Shown here one piece after another: positions 9,981-20,224 of a stretch of 64,000 bases of DNA. The translations under genes and the position numbers were made by a program. Every line of letters starts with the position of its first letter. Position 1 is the stretch's first letter. The notes below the pieces were generated by a model, which ran no database searches, was not told the DNA's origin, and saw only the letters and a program-made list of their open reading frames with translations. Source of the stretch: an uncultured Candidatus Altimarinota bacterium (GTDB lineage Bacteria > Patescibacteriota > Gracilibacteria > BD1-5 > JAGOOR01); contig CALEVN010000020.1 of NCBI GenBank assembly GCA_937924685.1, positions 1-64,000 of the forward strand, in the 5' to 3' direction.

Positions 9981-11777
9981 CTATCTGTATCCTTCTGCCT
10001 GTGTCTCAAACATCTCATGGTAGAGTCCATTTTTTGTCATAAGCTCATCATGAGTACCGTGTTCGACGATACGGCCATGTTCGAGGACGATGATGCGATC
10101 GGCCTTTCGTACAGTAGAAAATCGATGTGATACCATGAGCATCGTCATACCCTCTGCGACACTATGAATGTGTTCAAATACTCGAGCTTCTGCGAGGGCA
10201 TCGAGTGCGCTTGTTGGCTCATCGAGGACGATGAGACGAGGTTCAGCAAACATACCACGAGCGATACCGATTTTCTGCCATCCTCCTCCAGAGAGATCGA
10301 CTCATTGAGGAAAGTCGGTGGAGAGCATCGTATTTTCCTTTTTTGGTAAACCATCGATGAGCTCTCTTGCATCGCCTTTTTCTATCGCTCGATTGAGCCT
10401 CTCAGCATCATTGATAAAGTCGAGATTTCCGAGTGCGATATTTTCTCTCGCAGTGAACCAGTATCGTGCAAAGTATTGAAAGAGGACACCCCAGAGTTTA
10501 TAATAGCTTGCGAGATTTACTTCTTTTATATTGACCCCATTGACCAGTATTTCACCTCCTGTTACGTCATAAAAGCGTGCGAGGAGTTTGATGATGGTGC
10601 TTTTTCCGGCGCCATTTTCTCCGACGAGAGCGATACGTTCACCGGGTCTGATAATAAACGAGAGATGTTCGATGACTGCTGATTCAGAGCTTGGATAAGA
10701 GAAGCTGACATCTCGAAATTCTATCGTCGGCGGGAGGTCTGCGACTATCTCGGTGCTTTTACTTTTGTCGATACGATCTGGGAGCTCAAAGAGATTTTTT
10801 GCATCGAGGACGTAGAGACCATATTCATAGAGTTCAGAGATATTATTTTGAATCGTCTGAAAGAGGCCTGCTATTTGTTGGAGACCTTGGACATAAAATA
10901 CGTAGCTCTGGAGGGTAATAGTTCCAGCAATAGTCTTCAATATAAGAAGTACCTGAATACCAAGAGAAATCCCCACAGAAATAATAGAATTTCCGGTGAG
11001 CCAGAAATATTTTTTATTGATTTTCCCGACCACCGCAGCAATAAATGATTTATTCGCATCATTATATTTTTTTGCGAGATAGTGACCAAAACCATAAATT
11101 TTTGCTTCTTGGACGATTTCCTTGTGTTTAAAACCATCGAGTGCATGGTCGGCTTCTTTTCTCTCATCTCACTTATACATCCATATACCCCATATGTCTG
11201 ATCCAAAGTGTGTATTGATGAGATAATCGATGATAATAGGTGCCAATACAGCCAAAAGTACCCACCAGTCGAGTTTTAACAGTATACCAATCATCGTGAG
11301 TGCTCCGATAGCATTGGTGACGAGCATTGAGACATTTGTCAGCATTCCCATGACGCGCCATGCGAGAGCGTCTTCGACTCGTTTGACGGTTGACTGAAAT
11401 GTCGGATCTTCGTGATAGGGGATATCGATTTCTGCCATTCGCTTGAGAAAATTTCCATAAATAGCATTATCTGAGACGTATCTCATGCGCATCCAGAAAA
11501 ATTGAGAGAGAGATCCAGATAATCTCATGAGCAGTGTAGCGACACCATATCCCCCCATGGTCCACCAGAGATGTGGCACGACAGCGTGGAGACTGATAGA
11601 TTCGACGACAAGAGCCAAAACGCTTGCCATCATATACGCCTGAAATATCGGAAATAATGCTGTACCGGCGTGAGAGAGAATCATGCCAGTATACCACCAT
11701 GGCGCCTCACGAAAACCGTGTTTTACTGTCCAGCGTGCAGTAGAGAAGAGATTTGATATAGATATTTTTTGAGACAT
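9981..11777 (-). CDS. ABC exporter, fused membrane and ATPase domains
   Basis: The 598-residue half-transporter is the usual length for MsbA-like exporters. A six-helix membrane domain fills about residues 1-340. The ATPase domain has Walker A GENGAGKST, a Q-loop (LFQYFARY), the signature LSGGGWQK, Walker B LIVLDEPTSALD and the switch His in VSHR. TGA codons supply glycines at 11169 and just before the signature at 10302. I start at 11777 rather than 11786 because TATAAT (11785-11790 read on this strand) ends 7 nt before that ATG. It is divergent from marR-MATE, so it may be part of the same drug-export response. The substrate is unknown. Confidence 0.92.
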
Positions 11778-11863
11778 AAAGTGCATTATAAGAAAATTAC
11801 TCTAAATCCTATCTTTAGATTTTTTACCACTTCAACTTGATTTATTTTTAAATTAATTAAGAT

Positions 11864-11875
11864 ACTTATATAAGT
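11864..11875. promoter_or_regulatory. Perfect 12-bp palindrome, candidate MarR operator
   Basis: ACTTATATAAGT is a perfect inverted repeat, followed by a related AAGTAACTT at 11872-11880. It sits in the divergent gap between the ABC exporter and marR, where autoregulating MarR proteins usually bind. Binding is inferred, not shown. Confidence 0.45.
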
Positions 11876-11890
11876 AACTTAACTAATTTT

Positions 11891-12313
11891 ATGAAAAGAG
11901 AAAAAGAGATAGGGGAGATACTTGCCTGATTTCAACAGATTAAGCGTCAAATCGGTTGTCAGGTAAGACAACCAGGGCTCACACACGCTCAGTGGATAGC
12001 ATTATCGGTGATTCGAGAACACGAAGGAGTCGGTATCAAAAAAATCGCTGAAGTGCTCGGAGTCTCGAGTAGTGCAGCGACTCAACTCGTCGATGAGCTC
12101 GAGCGAAACAAATTTGTCACTCGAAAAACAAGCAAGGAGGATAAGAGAGTTCTCCATATATCTCTTTCCAAAAAAGCACAGACAGAATTGCAACGTATGA
12201 CACAGGTGAGGGTAGAAGCTTTTGCAAAGTTTTTTGAAGCACTCGACGATGCAGAATTTTCTCACTATGTAATGCTCAATAAAAAAATTATATCTCGTAT
12301 CCAGTCACTTTAA
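11891..12313 (+). CDS. MarR-family transcriptional regulator
   Basis: This 140-residue winged-helix regulator shows the expected order: an N-terminal helix, G-L-T-H-A-Q-W at about residue 36, the recognition helix in G-V-S-S-S-A-A-T-Q-L-V-D, and the wing D-K-R-V-L-H-I-S-L. One TGA glycine occurs at about 11927. The MATE gene starts 5 nt after its stop, and an ABC exporter is divergent, so it most likely represses one or both exporters. Without reading TGA as Gly the first 39 residues would be lost. Confidence 0.9.
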
Positions 12314-12318
12314 TCATT

Positions 12319-13728
12319 ATGAAAAACTCAACCACACAACCATCAGTCCTCAAATCACTTTTTACTCTTGCAATACCTATTATTTTTGCACAGATTCTTC
12401 AAAGTGCTTACCAGTTTACTGATGCATTTTGGGTAGGACGACTTGGTGGTACTGCTGTTGCGGCTGTTTCGGTCAGTTTCCCAATCACATTTCTCATGAT
12501 TGCCCTCGGAGCAGGATTCGCTGTCTCTGGCTCGACACTTATCGCTCAGTATGTCGGAGCGAAAAATGAAAAAATGGTGAATCATGTTGCAGCTCAGACT
12601 TTTTTGATGGTTGTTTTTGTCTCCATAGTTCTCGGAGCACTTGGTTTTATTCTCACCTCACCGATTTTAAAGCTTATGGGTGTCGATGCGGCTGTTTATG
12701 AGAGTGCAAAATGATTTATGCAGGTTTCCTTTGTTGGTATGGTTTTTAGTTTCGGATTTATGATATTTCAGTCTGTGATGCGTGGTATCGGACAGGTAAA
12801 GATGCCGCTCTATATCGTGGGAGGTACTGTACTTCTGAATTTTATTCTCGACCCACTCTTTATCTTTGGCTACGGCTCATTTCATGGTCTCGGTGTTATG
12901 GGTGCTGCACTCGCAACTCTCGGGACACAGAGTCTTGCTACGATTATCGGATTCTTCATTCTACTCGGTGGTAAATATGGGATTCATCTTCATCTGCATG
13001 ATTTCAAGCCTGACTTTGCTTTCATCAAACGATCATTTTTGCTTTGATTTCCAGCTTCTATCGAGATGTCTGGTCGTGCCCTCGGACTTACGGTCATGAC
13101 ATTTCTCATCGCATCATTTGGTACACTCGCTGTTGCTTCGTACTGAGTTGGTTCGACACTGCTCCAGTTTGTGATGATTTTTTGTATGGGGCTCTCCATG
13201 GCTATATCGATACTTGTCGGGCAAAATATCGGAGCTGGTAATATCGATCGTGCGAGTGAGACAGCGAGACTCGGAGCCTGGATATCATTTTGGATTATGA
13301 CTGTTGTATGAGCTCTCGCTTTTGTTTTTGCGCCTCAATTTATACGAATTTTCGTTCCAAACGATCCAGACGTCATCGCCTCTGGAGTTATATTTATCAG
13401 AATTATAGCCCTTACATTTGGTTTCACAGGGGTGCAATTCGCACTTGTATGAGTATTTCGTGCAGCAGGGGATATGGTGGCGACTATGATTATTACTCTC
13501 ATATCACAGTGGATACTTCAGATACCTCTTGCATATATCCTCTCACATTATACTCATCTCGGTATCAATGGCCTCTGGTGGGCGTTTCCGATTACCAATG
13601 TTGTGACCGCATTGATTACTATTGGTTGGTTTCTCAGAGGAAAATGGAAACATAAGAGACTCACTCAGGAACAGAAACTCACTGAACATGTGACAGAAGA
13701 GATTATTCTCGAGGAGGGGATGCATTAG
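12319..13728 (+). CDS. MATE-family multidrug/cation efflux protein
   Basis: The 469-residue product has twelve predicted membrane helices and the typical MATE start (P-I-I-F-A-Q-I-L-Q-S-A-Y-Q-F-T-D-A-F-W-V-G-R-L-G). These antiporters export drugs or metabolites using Na+ or H+ gradients. At least five TGA codons (for example 12712, 13045, 13144) fall at glycines inside or between helices. It forms an operon with the MarR regulator 5 nt upstream and converges with a small membrane protein gene whose stop overlaps its own. Confidence 0.94.
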
Positions 13729-13967
13729 TTTCTGGATTTCTCGAGCTCACCAATGAGTTGATCATTTCATCTTCGATGAGCGATGGCGATTACTCCTGCC
13801 ATAAAAAATGTCGCGAACCCAACTCATGCTATCGTTATAGAATCTGCGAGACATCAACCGCTACATAAAATGGTACTTACTCCGCTAGCCGTCCACCACT
13901 GTCTTTCTCGAACAGTATTCTTGTTTATTTTTGCATGAATAGGGTGGAGTAATTCAGCTCAAGTCAT
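13725..13967 (-). CDS. Small membrane protein, 80 residues, unknown
   Basis: This gene appears only when TGA is read as Gly; four TGA codons are used. A basic N-terminal part (about 30 residues) precedes two closely spaced hydrophobic segments (about residues 31-64), then a short charged tail. The stop codon overlaps the MATE stop region. I do not recognise the family. No Shine-Dalgarno sequence is evident. Confidence 0.6.
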
Positions 13968-14006
13968 GTTTATTATTATCTCTATACCTCACAAATTTCA
14001 AATAAA

Positions 14007-14040
14007 AAATCTCTCTTTAAAGAAGAGAGATTTGATTTTT
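14007..14040 (-). terminator. Terminator after tRNA-Tyr
   Basis: The AAATCTCTCTT / AAGAGAGATTT hairpin has runs of T on both sides, so it can stop transcription from the tRNA side on the minus strand and possibly also from the other side. Confidence 0.7.
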
Positions 14041-14042
14041 TC

Positions 14043-14126
14043 TGGTGGGCCGGGAGGGATTCGAACCCCCGAAGCCGAAGCAAAGGATTTACAGTCCTCC
14101 CCATTTGACCGCTCTGGAACCGACCC
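14043..14126 (-). tRNA. tRNA-Tyr (anticodon GUA)
   Basis: Acceptor arms GGGTCGG and CCGGCCC, discriminator A and an encoded CCA. The anticodon loop is C-T-G-T-A-A-A. The long variable arm is typical of bacterial tRNA-Tyr. Upstream lies tRNA-Thr in the same orientation. Confidence 0.95.
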
Positions 14127-14162
14127 AGATTTTGGATTATAAATAGATTTTTTCTATTTAAA

Positions 14163-14238
14163 TGGAGCCACCAATCGGGTTTGAACCGATGACCTACGGT
14201 TTACAAGACCGTCGCTCTACCAGCTGAGCTATGGTGGC
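14163..14238 (-). tRNA. tRNA-Thr (anticodon UGU)
   Basis: Acceptor arms GCCACCA and TGGTGGC pair fully. The anticodon stem-loop is ACGGT-CTTGTAA-ACCGT, giving anticodon TGT, and CCA is encoded. It is 37 nt upstream of tRNA-Tyr and probably cotranscribed with it. The stretch 14239-14383 beyond holds no gene that I can see. Confidence 0.96.
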
Positions 14239-14383
14239 ACGTGCGAGCGATTGTATGGAAACTCAGGAAATTGCAAATCCTATTTTCTTATTTTTTCTAT
14301 GATTTTTCTATGAAAAAATAAATGACCCCCAGAATGATACCAAACTACATGACAATTATATTTTTCAGCTTATACTTCTGTAT

Positions 14384-17300
14384 ATGATTTTCGAAGATTC
14401 TACCAAAAAAAATTGGAAACGTGCAAAGACCATATTTATCTGAGTTATTATACTCGGTGTATTACTGATTCTCAATATTATATTTGGATTTGTGAGTACC
14501 CCGGACTTATTCCGTATAAGACCGTTGGAGATGTACTATGGTCGAGCATTGAATTCTCCACATATTATCTCTTCTGAGTTATCAAAACAAGACTCACAAC
14601 ACTGACTCATAAAAACTTCCAGAAAAATATCTCAAAAAATAAGCATTATTGACCAAAAAAGAGATGTGAAATTCTTCGGAGAAAATTTTCTCAAAACTGC
14701 TTTTGTCCTCCAGGAAGACGAAAAAAGCGTCGAAGATATGAAGCGCCATATAAATGATGTGGATATTATTTTCCCTGATTGGTTTTCACTTCCAAACGAT
14801 CAGTGTAGTGGCCTCATAACACATATTAATACCTCATTTGAACAATATCTCGTAGACAATAAAAAAAATGTTTTTCCTCGTTTCTCCAACACTGACGCTG
14901 ACGGTGTATGGAGAGGAGAAGAGTTTATACGACTTATAAAAAATGAATCTCAGGGGGATTGCCTCATAGCTGGGCTCAAAAAATCTATTCAAAAAAATAA
15001 TGTCGATGGTATCAATCTCGATATAGAAAATCTGAAACCTGATGATAGGGAAATATTGAATGATTGGCTCGTAAAACTCGTTCATTCGTTTCATGAAAAT
15101 GGTCTCGCAGTGACCATTGATCTCCCAGTAAATGATAATGCTTTTGATTATGAATTCATCGGTACTATCGTCGATCGTGTCGTGCTCATGGCTTATGACG
15201 AGCACTATGCGGGATGACTGCCTGGGCCTATAGCGAGTAAAGAATGGTTCGAAAATGCTATCGAAGAAACTCTTCAGAAAATACCAAAACATAAGCTCAT
15301 CGTCGCCCTAGGAAACTATGCATATGACTGGACCATAGGATCTGATAAACCGGCAAAACCCATGGGTTTTGCTGATGCTATGATGCTCGCAAAAAAAGTA
15401 GGTGCCGATGTAGAGACCGATAAAACAGCCATAAACAGTTACTTTCTTTACTCTGATGATCAGGGGAATAATCATGCGGTATGGCTCCTCGATGCTATTT
15501 CTTTTTGGAATAGTTATCGTTTTATATCAACAAGAGATGTTTCTGGTATATCTTTTTGGAGAATGTGAATTGAGGATATAGGTATATGGAAATTTTTCTG
15601 AAAAGAAAATACTACACCTGATGTTTTGACAAAAATAGATCCCCTCGATACCACGATTTATGAGGGCGCATGACAGCTATATAAAGTCACTGATTTGCCG
15701 ACTCCCGGTGAACGTGAAATAACAACCGATGATGACCTGGTCGATTATGCTCAATATACAAAAGTTCCAACACCTTATGTGGTGGAAAAATTTTTTGAAA
15801 CGCATAAGCCCCAAGTTCTCTTTACATTTGATGATGGACCAGACCCGATCTATACACCACAGATTCTGGACGTCCTCAAAAAGTATGCAGTTTCTGGTAT
15901 ATTCTTTATGGTCGGAGATCAGATAGAACGATTTCCTGATGTGGCAAAAAAAGTCGCAGAGGCAGGACATTTTATCGGAAATCATACATTTAATCACCCA
16001 AACATTGCAGATGTATCCGATGCTCGTCTCCGCTTTGAACTCAATAGCACGCAGAGATTCATCGAGAGCACAACAGGACGGTCGACTATACTTTTTCGTG
16101 CACCATATGATACCGATGCTGATCCGACACTTCCGTCTCAACTCAAACCTCTCTATACAATCAATACCCTCGGGTATACAGCAGTAGGATGAAACGTTGA
16201 CTCTTCAGATTATAAAAAACCAGGTGTGGATTACATGGTCAATGATGTTCTCAAACAACTCGACGGTACAACACTCAATATCATCGTTATGCATGATGCT
16301 GGTGGAGATCGTACTCAGACAGTTACTGCTCTCGATAAACTCATACCAGCTATTCGAGCACAGTGATATGAAATCATCTCTCTTGATACACTGCTCGGCA
16401 TTCCAAAAAACAGTATCATGCCTCGTATTTCTTTTTCTGAGCAAATGATTGTCTGGTGAAATGCTTGTATGAGTTTTTTGACACGATGGTGATGGGGTTT
16501 TATAGCGAGTCTTTTCTTTTTGACGACAATTATTTCTATATTTCGTGTTGTATACCTCGGATATTTCGTGTTTAGGGGGAAATGACATACACAAAAAGCG
16601 GACCTTCATTTTACTCCTCCAGTAAGTATTTTGATACCAGCCTATAACGAGGAAAAAGTTATCGAACGGACCATTCATCGCGTACTCAAGAGCCATTATG
16701 AAAAAATGGAAATTCTCGTCATCGATGATGGAAGTACTGATAAGACTGCTGATATTGTCAGAAAAATTTCCAAAGATTTTCCCGCAGTACATCTCATATC
16801 AAAAGAAAATGGAGGAAAATGGACAGCTCTGAACCTCGGTTTTGAGAAGGCAAAAAATGACTACATTATCACCATAGATGCTGATACACTTATCATGCCA
16901 AATACCGTCAGCTATCTCGTTGCTCCTTTTGTGGATAAAAGTATTGATGCGGTCTGTGGAAATATAGAAGTGGGTAATGTGCGAAATGTGTTAACCGCTT
17001 TCCAAGAAGTCGAATATGTCACCTCTCAAAACTATGACAGAAGAGCATTTGATGAGCTCAATTGTATTTCTGTCGTTCCTGGTGCTACAGGGGCTTGGAG
17101 AAAGAGTAAAATCCTCTCTATTGGTGGATATTCTGGTGATACACTGACCGAAGATGCCGATCTCACACTGACGCTTCTGAGTCAGGGTGGAAAAATTGTC
17201 TATAGTTCCCAGGCAAAATCTATCACTGAAGCTCCCGAGACAATAAAAACTCTCTATAAACAGAGATTTCGTTGGACATATGGGACATTTCAGTGTCTCT

Positions 17301-17683
17301 GGAAACACAGAAAACTTTTTGGGAAATGAAATGTTGGTTTGGTAGCTATCCCAAACATGTTTCTTTTTCAGGTTGTATTTCCTATACTCTCGCCTCTGGG
17401 TGATGCCGTATTTTTACTTGCATTAATTCGCTGAGACGCTTTACCAATAATTGTTTGATATATTACATTTCTGTTTATGGATCTCGCTGGTACTCTTATC
17501 GCTCTGACACTTGAGAAAAAATCTCTCACAAAATCATGGGTAGTCTTGATTCAGCGATTTTTCTATCGACAATTTATGTATGTTATAACCTATCGTAGCA
17601 TTATTGCTTCTTTACGAGGAAACCGCCATGGTTGGAATAAGCTCGAAAGGACAGCAAATATAAGAGAAAAACACGCTTCCTAG
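14384..17683 (+). CDS. Trifunctional GH18-type hydrolase / polysaccharide deacetylase / GT2 synthase
   Basis: One uninterrupted frame of 1099 residues with 14 TGA glycines. A membrane helix lies at about residues 18-38. A GH18-like domain follows, with D-G-I-N-L-D-I-E at 208-215, the catalytic Glu being the last residue; Asn at the fourth position is as in spore-cortex hydrolases of the YaaH type. Next is a NodB deacetylase domain with metal-binding TFDDGPD at about 481, HTFNHP at about 534 and R-A-P-Y, plus a late M-H-D. After a membrane helix near residues 700-725 comes a cytoplasmic GT2 domain with SILIPAYNEE (about 748), D-A-D (about 832), E-D-A-D and Q-R-F-R-W (about 960), the marks of a processive synthase, then C-terminal membrane helices. 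The layout suggests synthesis, export, deacetylation and trimming of a beta-linked amino-sugar polymer, similar in logic to PgaB plus PgaC. The polymer itself is not known. Confidence 0.92.
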
Positions 17684-17737
17684 CTTGGTTGTAATAGTGA
17701 AGAAAGATTATAAGAGGTGCATTGGTTGGTATCATAA

Positions 17738-17767
17738 AAAATAAAAAACACCCTTTCGGATGTTTCA
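17738..17767 (-). terminator. Terminator after tRNA-Arg
   Basis: On the minus strand the stem AAACATCC / GGGTGTTT with a GAAA tetraloop is followed by a T-rich tract. It lies just downstream of the tRNA-Arg CCA end. Confidence 0.75.
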
Positions 17768-17777
17768 AATTTTGTAA

Positions 17778-17853
17778 TGGTGTAACCGATTGGATTCGAA
17801 CCAATGACCTCTTCCTTCGCAGGGAAGCGTTCTTCCAGCTGAACTACGGCTAC
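17778..17853 (-). tRNA. tRNA-Arg (anticodon GCG)
   Basis: Acceptor arms GTAGCCG and CGGTTAC, discriminator A and an encoded CCA. The anticodon stem-loop is CTTCC-CTGCGAA-GGAAG, giving GCG, which reads CGC and CGU. Most bacteria use ACG modified to inosine for these codons, so this G34 form is less usual. A 55-residue ORF lies just upstream. Confidence 0.9.
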
Positions 17854-17859
17854 ATACTT

Positions 17860-18027
17860 TTACACCCAATCAGGACTGACGTCTTCTTCTCGATGAGATG
17901 CTTCGAGTTTTTTTATTTCGTCGATGCGTTCACCTGACTTCTCATATTGCTGCTTTATTTTACGAAGCTGTGCTTTTGTGAGAGGTTTTGGGCGGTATGA
18001 CCGCGGTGTGAAGTCGCCTTCTGACAT
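17860..18027 (-). CDS. Small basic/charged protein, 55 residues
   Basis: A short frame runs from an ATG to TAA, ending 6 nt before the start of tRNA-Arg. It has a proline-rich start (R-P-K-P-L-T), then a helical, lysine- and glutamate-rich part. It has no membrane segment. It has no in-frame TGA, so it would also be found with the standard code. The function is unknown; cotranscription with the tRNA is likely. Confidence 0.5.
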   Translation of the reverse strand: MSEGDFTPRSYRPKPLTKAQLRKIKQQYEKSGERIDEIKKLEASHREEDVSPDWV

Positions 18028-18083
18028 GAGTATGTGAGGGGATTATAGAGATTATTTTCGCTCGGCAAGTTTTATTGTCAAAT

Positions 18084-19499
18084 TTATTTCCCCTGAAAAA
18101 CAGCCCTAAATGTCAGGAGCAATATTTTTGTATCGAGGAGGAGGCTCCAATTCTCTATGTAGAAGAGATCGAGTTCTACCTCTCGATCAAAAGAATTCGC
18201 ATCGCGACCATAGACCTGAGCCATACCTGTGATACCTGGTTTTATCGTGAGCACTTGTCTGTGTTTGTCTGAGTATTTTGCGACTTCTTCAGGGAGATGC
18301 GGACGAGGGCCTATAAAGCTCATCGTGCCTTGAATGACATTCACTATTTGGGCAAGTTCATCAATAGACCAGCGTCTGAGCCAGTGTCCAAATTTGGTTA
18401 TACGGGGATCATTCGTGACCTTAAAGAGTGGACCATCTGGTCGTTCATTGTTTTTTTCAAGAGTTTTCTTTGTGTTCTCTGCATCGTGTACCATAGAACG
18501 AAATTTAATCATCGAAAAGATTTTCCCACCCCGTCCGACTCTTCTACTCACATAAAATGGAAAACCTGGAGAGTCGAGGACAATTAAGAGACTCAGAATA
18601 ATCGTGGCAGGAAAAAGCATGATAAATAATAAAACACCCAGACAGATATCAAAAGCCCTCTTTATAACTCGTCCCCAAGCTGTAATCCCAATAGTGCGTA
18701 TCTCTACGAGTGGTACTTGCCCGAGAAAATCAACGTGGGTATTGTTTTTTGCAGTTTCGTACGGATTGCTGATATATCGATAGGTGATTCCGTTTATCTG
18801 ACAATATTCAAAGAGCGTCTTTCTGAGTTCATACGGTAGATCGTGAGAGAGGGTGACGATTTCATCGATATCTTCTTCCATGATTATTTTTGCATGTTGC
18901 CCGATGGTGCCGAGATATTTAAATGCGCTTTTTTGTTCAAAAGGGGCGAGATAGCCTATGATTTCTACGTTTTTTTCTTTTTTTATAAGTTTCTCAATAT
19001 GTGGTTCACTATGATTCATGATCAATAATATTTTTTTCTTCACGAGCCACCCATGTGAAAATCAGTATATTCTTACATATCTGATAAGTATTCTCTCGAG
19101 AATGATTCCTCACATGGCAAAGAGAAAAGCATAGATCAGAATGAGTCGGGGTATCAGAATAGTTTCATAGGGAAATCCGTTTGTCAGATAGAGAAGTCCT
19201 ATCATCACAAAAAAACTTACGAAAACAGACTTTATAATCATGAAAATTTCTTCAATAATACCCATTGTTCGTTCTATGGTGTAGAGTTTTTGAAATGAAA
19301 AAATCACACCAATAATCGCATAGCTCATAGCTGAAAGCCCCAAAAGATAATTGATATCCAGAGTTCGACTTGGGAGGCTAATTCCTGGAATGAGATCTGT
19401 TGTTACTCGGATATGTCGCGCAATGAGAAAAGCAACCACAACTATAATCAGTTCTAGGGGTATACGGACGAGTCAAAAGAAAAATTCGTGACGACGCAT
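18084..19499 (-). CDS. Polyprenyl-phosphate sugar-1-phosphate transferase (WbaP/WcaJ type)
   Basis: The 471-residue protein is full length when read through TGA at 19473, 19110 and about 19065. Membrane helices fill the N-terminal part, a CoA-binding-like domain lies in the middle, one further helix is near residue 285, and then comes the catalytic bacterial sugar transferase domain with K-F-R-S-M, D-E-L-A-Q, GPRPHLPEEV and P-G-I-T-G-M-A-Q-V. This enzyme loads the first sugar phosphate onto undecaprenyl phosphate at the cytoplasmic membrane to begin an exopolysaccharide or glycan. It lies close to the trifunctional synthase, supporting an envelope polysaccharide region. In the standard code it would be seen as two unrelated fragments. 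Confidence 0.93.
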
Positions 19500-19521
19500 A
19501 AAAAAAGTATAGATAAAATAT

Positions 19522-19551
19522 TTGACTTATCAAATAGGAATATGGTAACAT
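19522..19551 (+). promoter_or_regulatory. Promoter with ATG at the predicted transcription start
   Basis: TTGACT at 19522-19527, an 18-nt spacer, then TAACAT at 19546-19551. The ATG is at 19558, which is where transcription would begin. Confidence 0.5.
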
Positions 19552-19557
19552 AGTTCT

Positions 19558-19902
19558 ATGAAACAAGAAAAAAGTATATTTTTGATGCTCGCTCTCTCTG
19601 GCAGTGTCCTCATGGTGATGCTCGTTAGCACACTTCTCTTTATTCCTCGAGTGAATAATCTCCAGGCCGATATAACAGCTCCTATTGTTGTTGCAAAAGC
19701 ACCTCAAGTGCATGAATCGACCCAGATAACAGATGAGAAATTTTCATCTGCACAAGATCCAGAGGAAATAGTTAAAATGATTCAAGACTATGTTCGAAAA
19801 AATGATCCTGATGCAGCCAAAAAACTCTATGATCAGCTCTATGCTATGAGAGAGGCAGAGGTTCTGCCAAAAATGGGTGCAGAAGTTTCCGGCATACGAT
19901 AA
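19558..19902 (+). CDS. Small membrane-anchored protein, 114 residues
   Basis: The product has an N-terminal helix (about residues 8-30) that is a membrane anchor or uncleaved signal, then a soluble outer part with a predicted helical hairpin rich in Asp, Lys and Ala. No TGA is used. The gene stands alone, with its own promoter and terminator, divergent from the sugar transferase. The family is unknown. Confidence 0.7.
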   Translation: MKQEKSIFLMLALSGSVLMVMLVSTLLFIPRVNNLQADITAPIVVAKAPQVHESTQITDEKFSSAQDPEEIVKMIQDYVRKNDPDAAKKLYDQLYAMREAEVLPKMGAEVSGIR

Positions 19903-19926
19903 GATACTTTAAGGCTCAACAAATAA

Positions 19927-19970
19927 GCATGCAAGCGGTTCTTCTCACGAAAATCGCTTGCATTTTTGTT
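19927..19970 (+). terminator. Rho-independent terminator
   Basis: ATGCAAGCG at 19929-19937 pairs with CGCTTGCAT at 19955-19963, followed by a T run. It ends the small membrane protein transcript before tRNA-His. Confidence 0.85.
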
Positions 19971-20019
19971 TGACTCTCTATACTACCTCCACTTCCAGAC
20001 TTTCTGGATGGTTTTGTAT

Positions 20020-20096
20020 GGCGGACGTAGCTCAGCTGGTAGAGCCCTAGTCTGTGAATCTAGTTGTCGCGGGTTCGAGCCCCGTCGTTCGCCCCA
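20020..20096 (+). tRNA. tRNA-His (anticodon GUG)
   Basis: Acceptor arms GCGGACG and CGTTCGC, with the extra G at -1 (20020) opposite C73, the identity mark of tRNA-His, and an encoded CCA. The anticodon loop is C-T-G-T-G-A-A. The last pair of the anticodon stem is a T-T mismatch. Confidence 0.95.
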
Positions 20097-20224
20097 TATA
20101 CCGCTTCGTCATATACCTTGGTATGATTGTTGCTTTTATTTTTTCACAAGGAGCCATATAAATTTTAGCAGTTGCACTCGCAGCTCCTACCGTTTATCTT
20201 TTATTTCTTAATTTTTTATTGGCT

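Noticed and set aside
12319..13728. Frameshifted or decaying MATE gene
   Set aside because: All interruptions are TGA at plausible glycines; the frame never changes and the length is normal.
14239..14383. A further tRNA, such as tRNA-Gly(UCA), near the tRNA-Tyr/Thr pair
   Set aside because: No cloverleaf can be formed there; the five tRNAs found are Tyr, Thr, Arg, His and Leu.
20124..20162. Possible leader peptide of 12 codons ahead of rpsA
   Set aside because: Too short and without a repeated regulatory codon; the GGAGC/GCTCC hairpin nearby is not strong.
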